DNA of 55,085 nt from Spirochaetales bacterium (GTDB taxonomy: Bacteria > Spirochaetota > Spirochaetia > DSM-27196 > SLAA01), in the NCBI GenBank assembly GCA_007127105.1, contig SLAA01000009.1, forward strand, positions 1 through 55,085, written 5' to 3'. Made by a program: the position numbers and the translations under genes. Under the pieces are notes generated by a model. That model was not told the DNA's origin and did not search any database. It worked only from the letters and a program-made list of their open reading frames with translations. This document shows, piece after piece, positions 54,691 to 55,085 of this stretch. Within the stretch, counting starts at the first letter, position 1. Each line of letters begins with the position of its first letter.

Positions 54691-54761
54691 AGCTTCAGGC
54701 AGGGATGACTACAGTTCAAAGCCATCTTTGGAGCGTCCGTACTTCCACAGGATAGAGCCCA

Positions 54762-55085
54762 CTAGTACAATACGCCCAGGCCGACCGACGCAAAACCAGT
54801 TTGAGACCTGCCTGGCAGGTAGTCAACACCGGTAGCTGCATGTACAAACATAACCGTTCCCGGAATGAGTAGCTGCACCTCTGCGACAACTGTATCGGGA
54901 AGGCTTCTTTTGAATGGATCCTCTTGCAGGTCAGTTCGGCTCGCCCAACTGAGAGCAGCGCTCAGATACCCGATATCGACCGTCAGAGCAAGGCGCGCGG
55001 CAAAAAACAGCAGAAAAGCATCGGAGGCATCTCGTGTATATGCGGGACGAGGGTACGCTGAACCAAATTCCGGCGCGGCCCGCAG
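54762..55085 (-). CDS. C-terminal part of a probable outer-membrane protein, cut by window edge
   Basis: I translated 107 residues by hand from the minus strand; the frame is open to the last base and stops at TAG 54762-54764. The fragment has alternating strands, for example AARLALTVDIGYLSAALSWA and VVAEVQLLIPG, and ends TGFASVGLGVLY. A final aromatic residue and amphipathic strands suggest a beta-barrel. The family is not recognised. It converges on the zinc-ribbon gene. Confidence 0.6.
   Translation of the reverse strand: MRAAPEFGSAYPRPAYTRDASDAFLLFFAARLALTVDIGYLSAALSWASRTDLQEDPFKRSLPDTVVAEVQLLIPGTVMFVHAATGVDYLPGRSQTGFASVGLGVLY

Noticed and set aside
54691-54761. Small frame ending at 54709 on the minus strand
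   Set aside because: It meets a stop after about 37 codons; the adjacent frame ending at 54762 stays open to the window edge and looks like protein.

Overview
The window looks like chromosome of a free-living spirochaete, probably from the Spirochaeta/Alkalispirochaeta side of the Spirochaetaceae. The main grounds are a UPF0164 (FadL-like treponemal outer-membrane) protein, the order rpsB-tsf-frr-uppS-cdsA-rseP, the order rpsF-ssb-rpsR-rplI-dnaB, and large Spirochaetes-style sensor and TPR-like proteins. This assignment rests on gene content only; no rRNA gene is present. I see no transposase, phage gene or CRISPR array.

Positions 1-5.6 kb hold a truncated hisC and a DUF3783 gene on the minus strand, then clpB and argH on the plus strand, with a small cluster of inverted repeats between clpB and argH. 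At 5.6-12.3 kb a BMP-type (nucleoside/simple-sugar) ABC importer operon on the minus strand diverges from an FGGY sugar/nucleoside kinase, followed by a membrane-anchored winged-helix protein.

Positions 12.3-19.9 kb form a nitrogen-control cluster on the minus strand: a NifA/NtrC-type sigma-54 activator, then a consensus sigma-54 promoter, amtB, a PII gene, a strong UUCG-loop terminator, and a 1307-residue GlnE-like enzyme. The PII protein lacks the uridylylated Tyr51. The GlnE-like enzyme carries a GlnD-like N-terminus with two ACT-like segments, and its two nucleotidyltransferase halves appear to be in the opposite order to E. coli GlnE. I regard this as the most interesting locus in the window.

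Positions 19.9-27.0 kb carry pyruvate kinase, a small unknown gene, and the rpsF-ssb-rpsR-DUF2232-rplI-dnaB-comFB-like operon. S18, L9 and (further on) S2 all have long low-complexity tails. Positions 27.0-35.7 kb are a long minus-strand operon, rpsB-tsf-frr-uppS-cdsA-rseP followed by a beta-propeller exported protein, preceded by DUF4321-maf.

At 35.7-45.8 kb lie a tRNA-Arg(CCG), a stand-alone PTS EIIC-like protein coupled to a c-di-GMP phosphodiesterase, several small transporters (Gx family, VUT/YhhQ queuosine-precursor family), an esterase, an XRE regulator, an ankyrin protein and the UPF0164 protein. The last 9 kb is an apparent operon with a 1014-residue repeat-rich exported protein, a 1543-residue receptor that joins an Asp-box beta-propeller and Ig-like ectodomain to HAMP and a PP2C/SpoIIE phosphatase, a small exported protein and a zinc-ribbon membrane protein. 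A truncated, probably outer-membrane, gene runs off the right edge.

Genes are dense: no gene-free stretch exceeds 300 bases. All functional statements come from reading motifs and from general family knowledge; no database search was possible.
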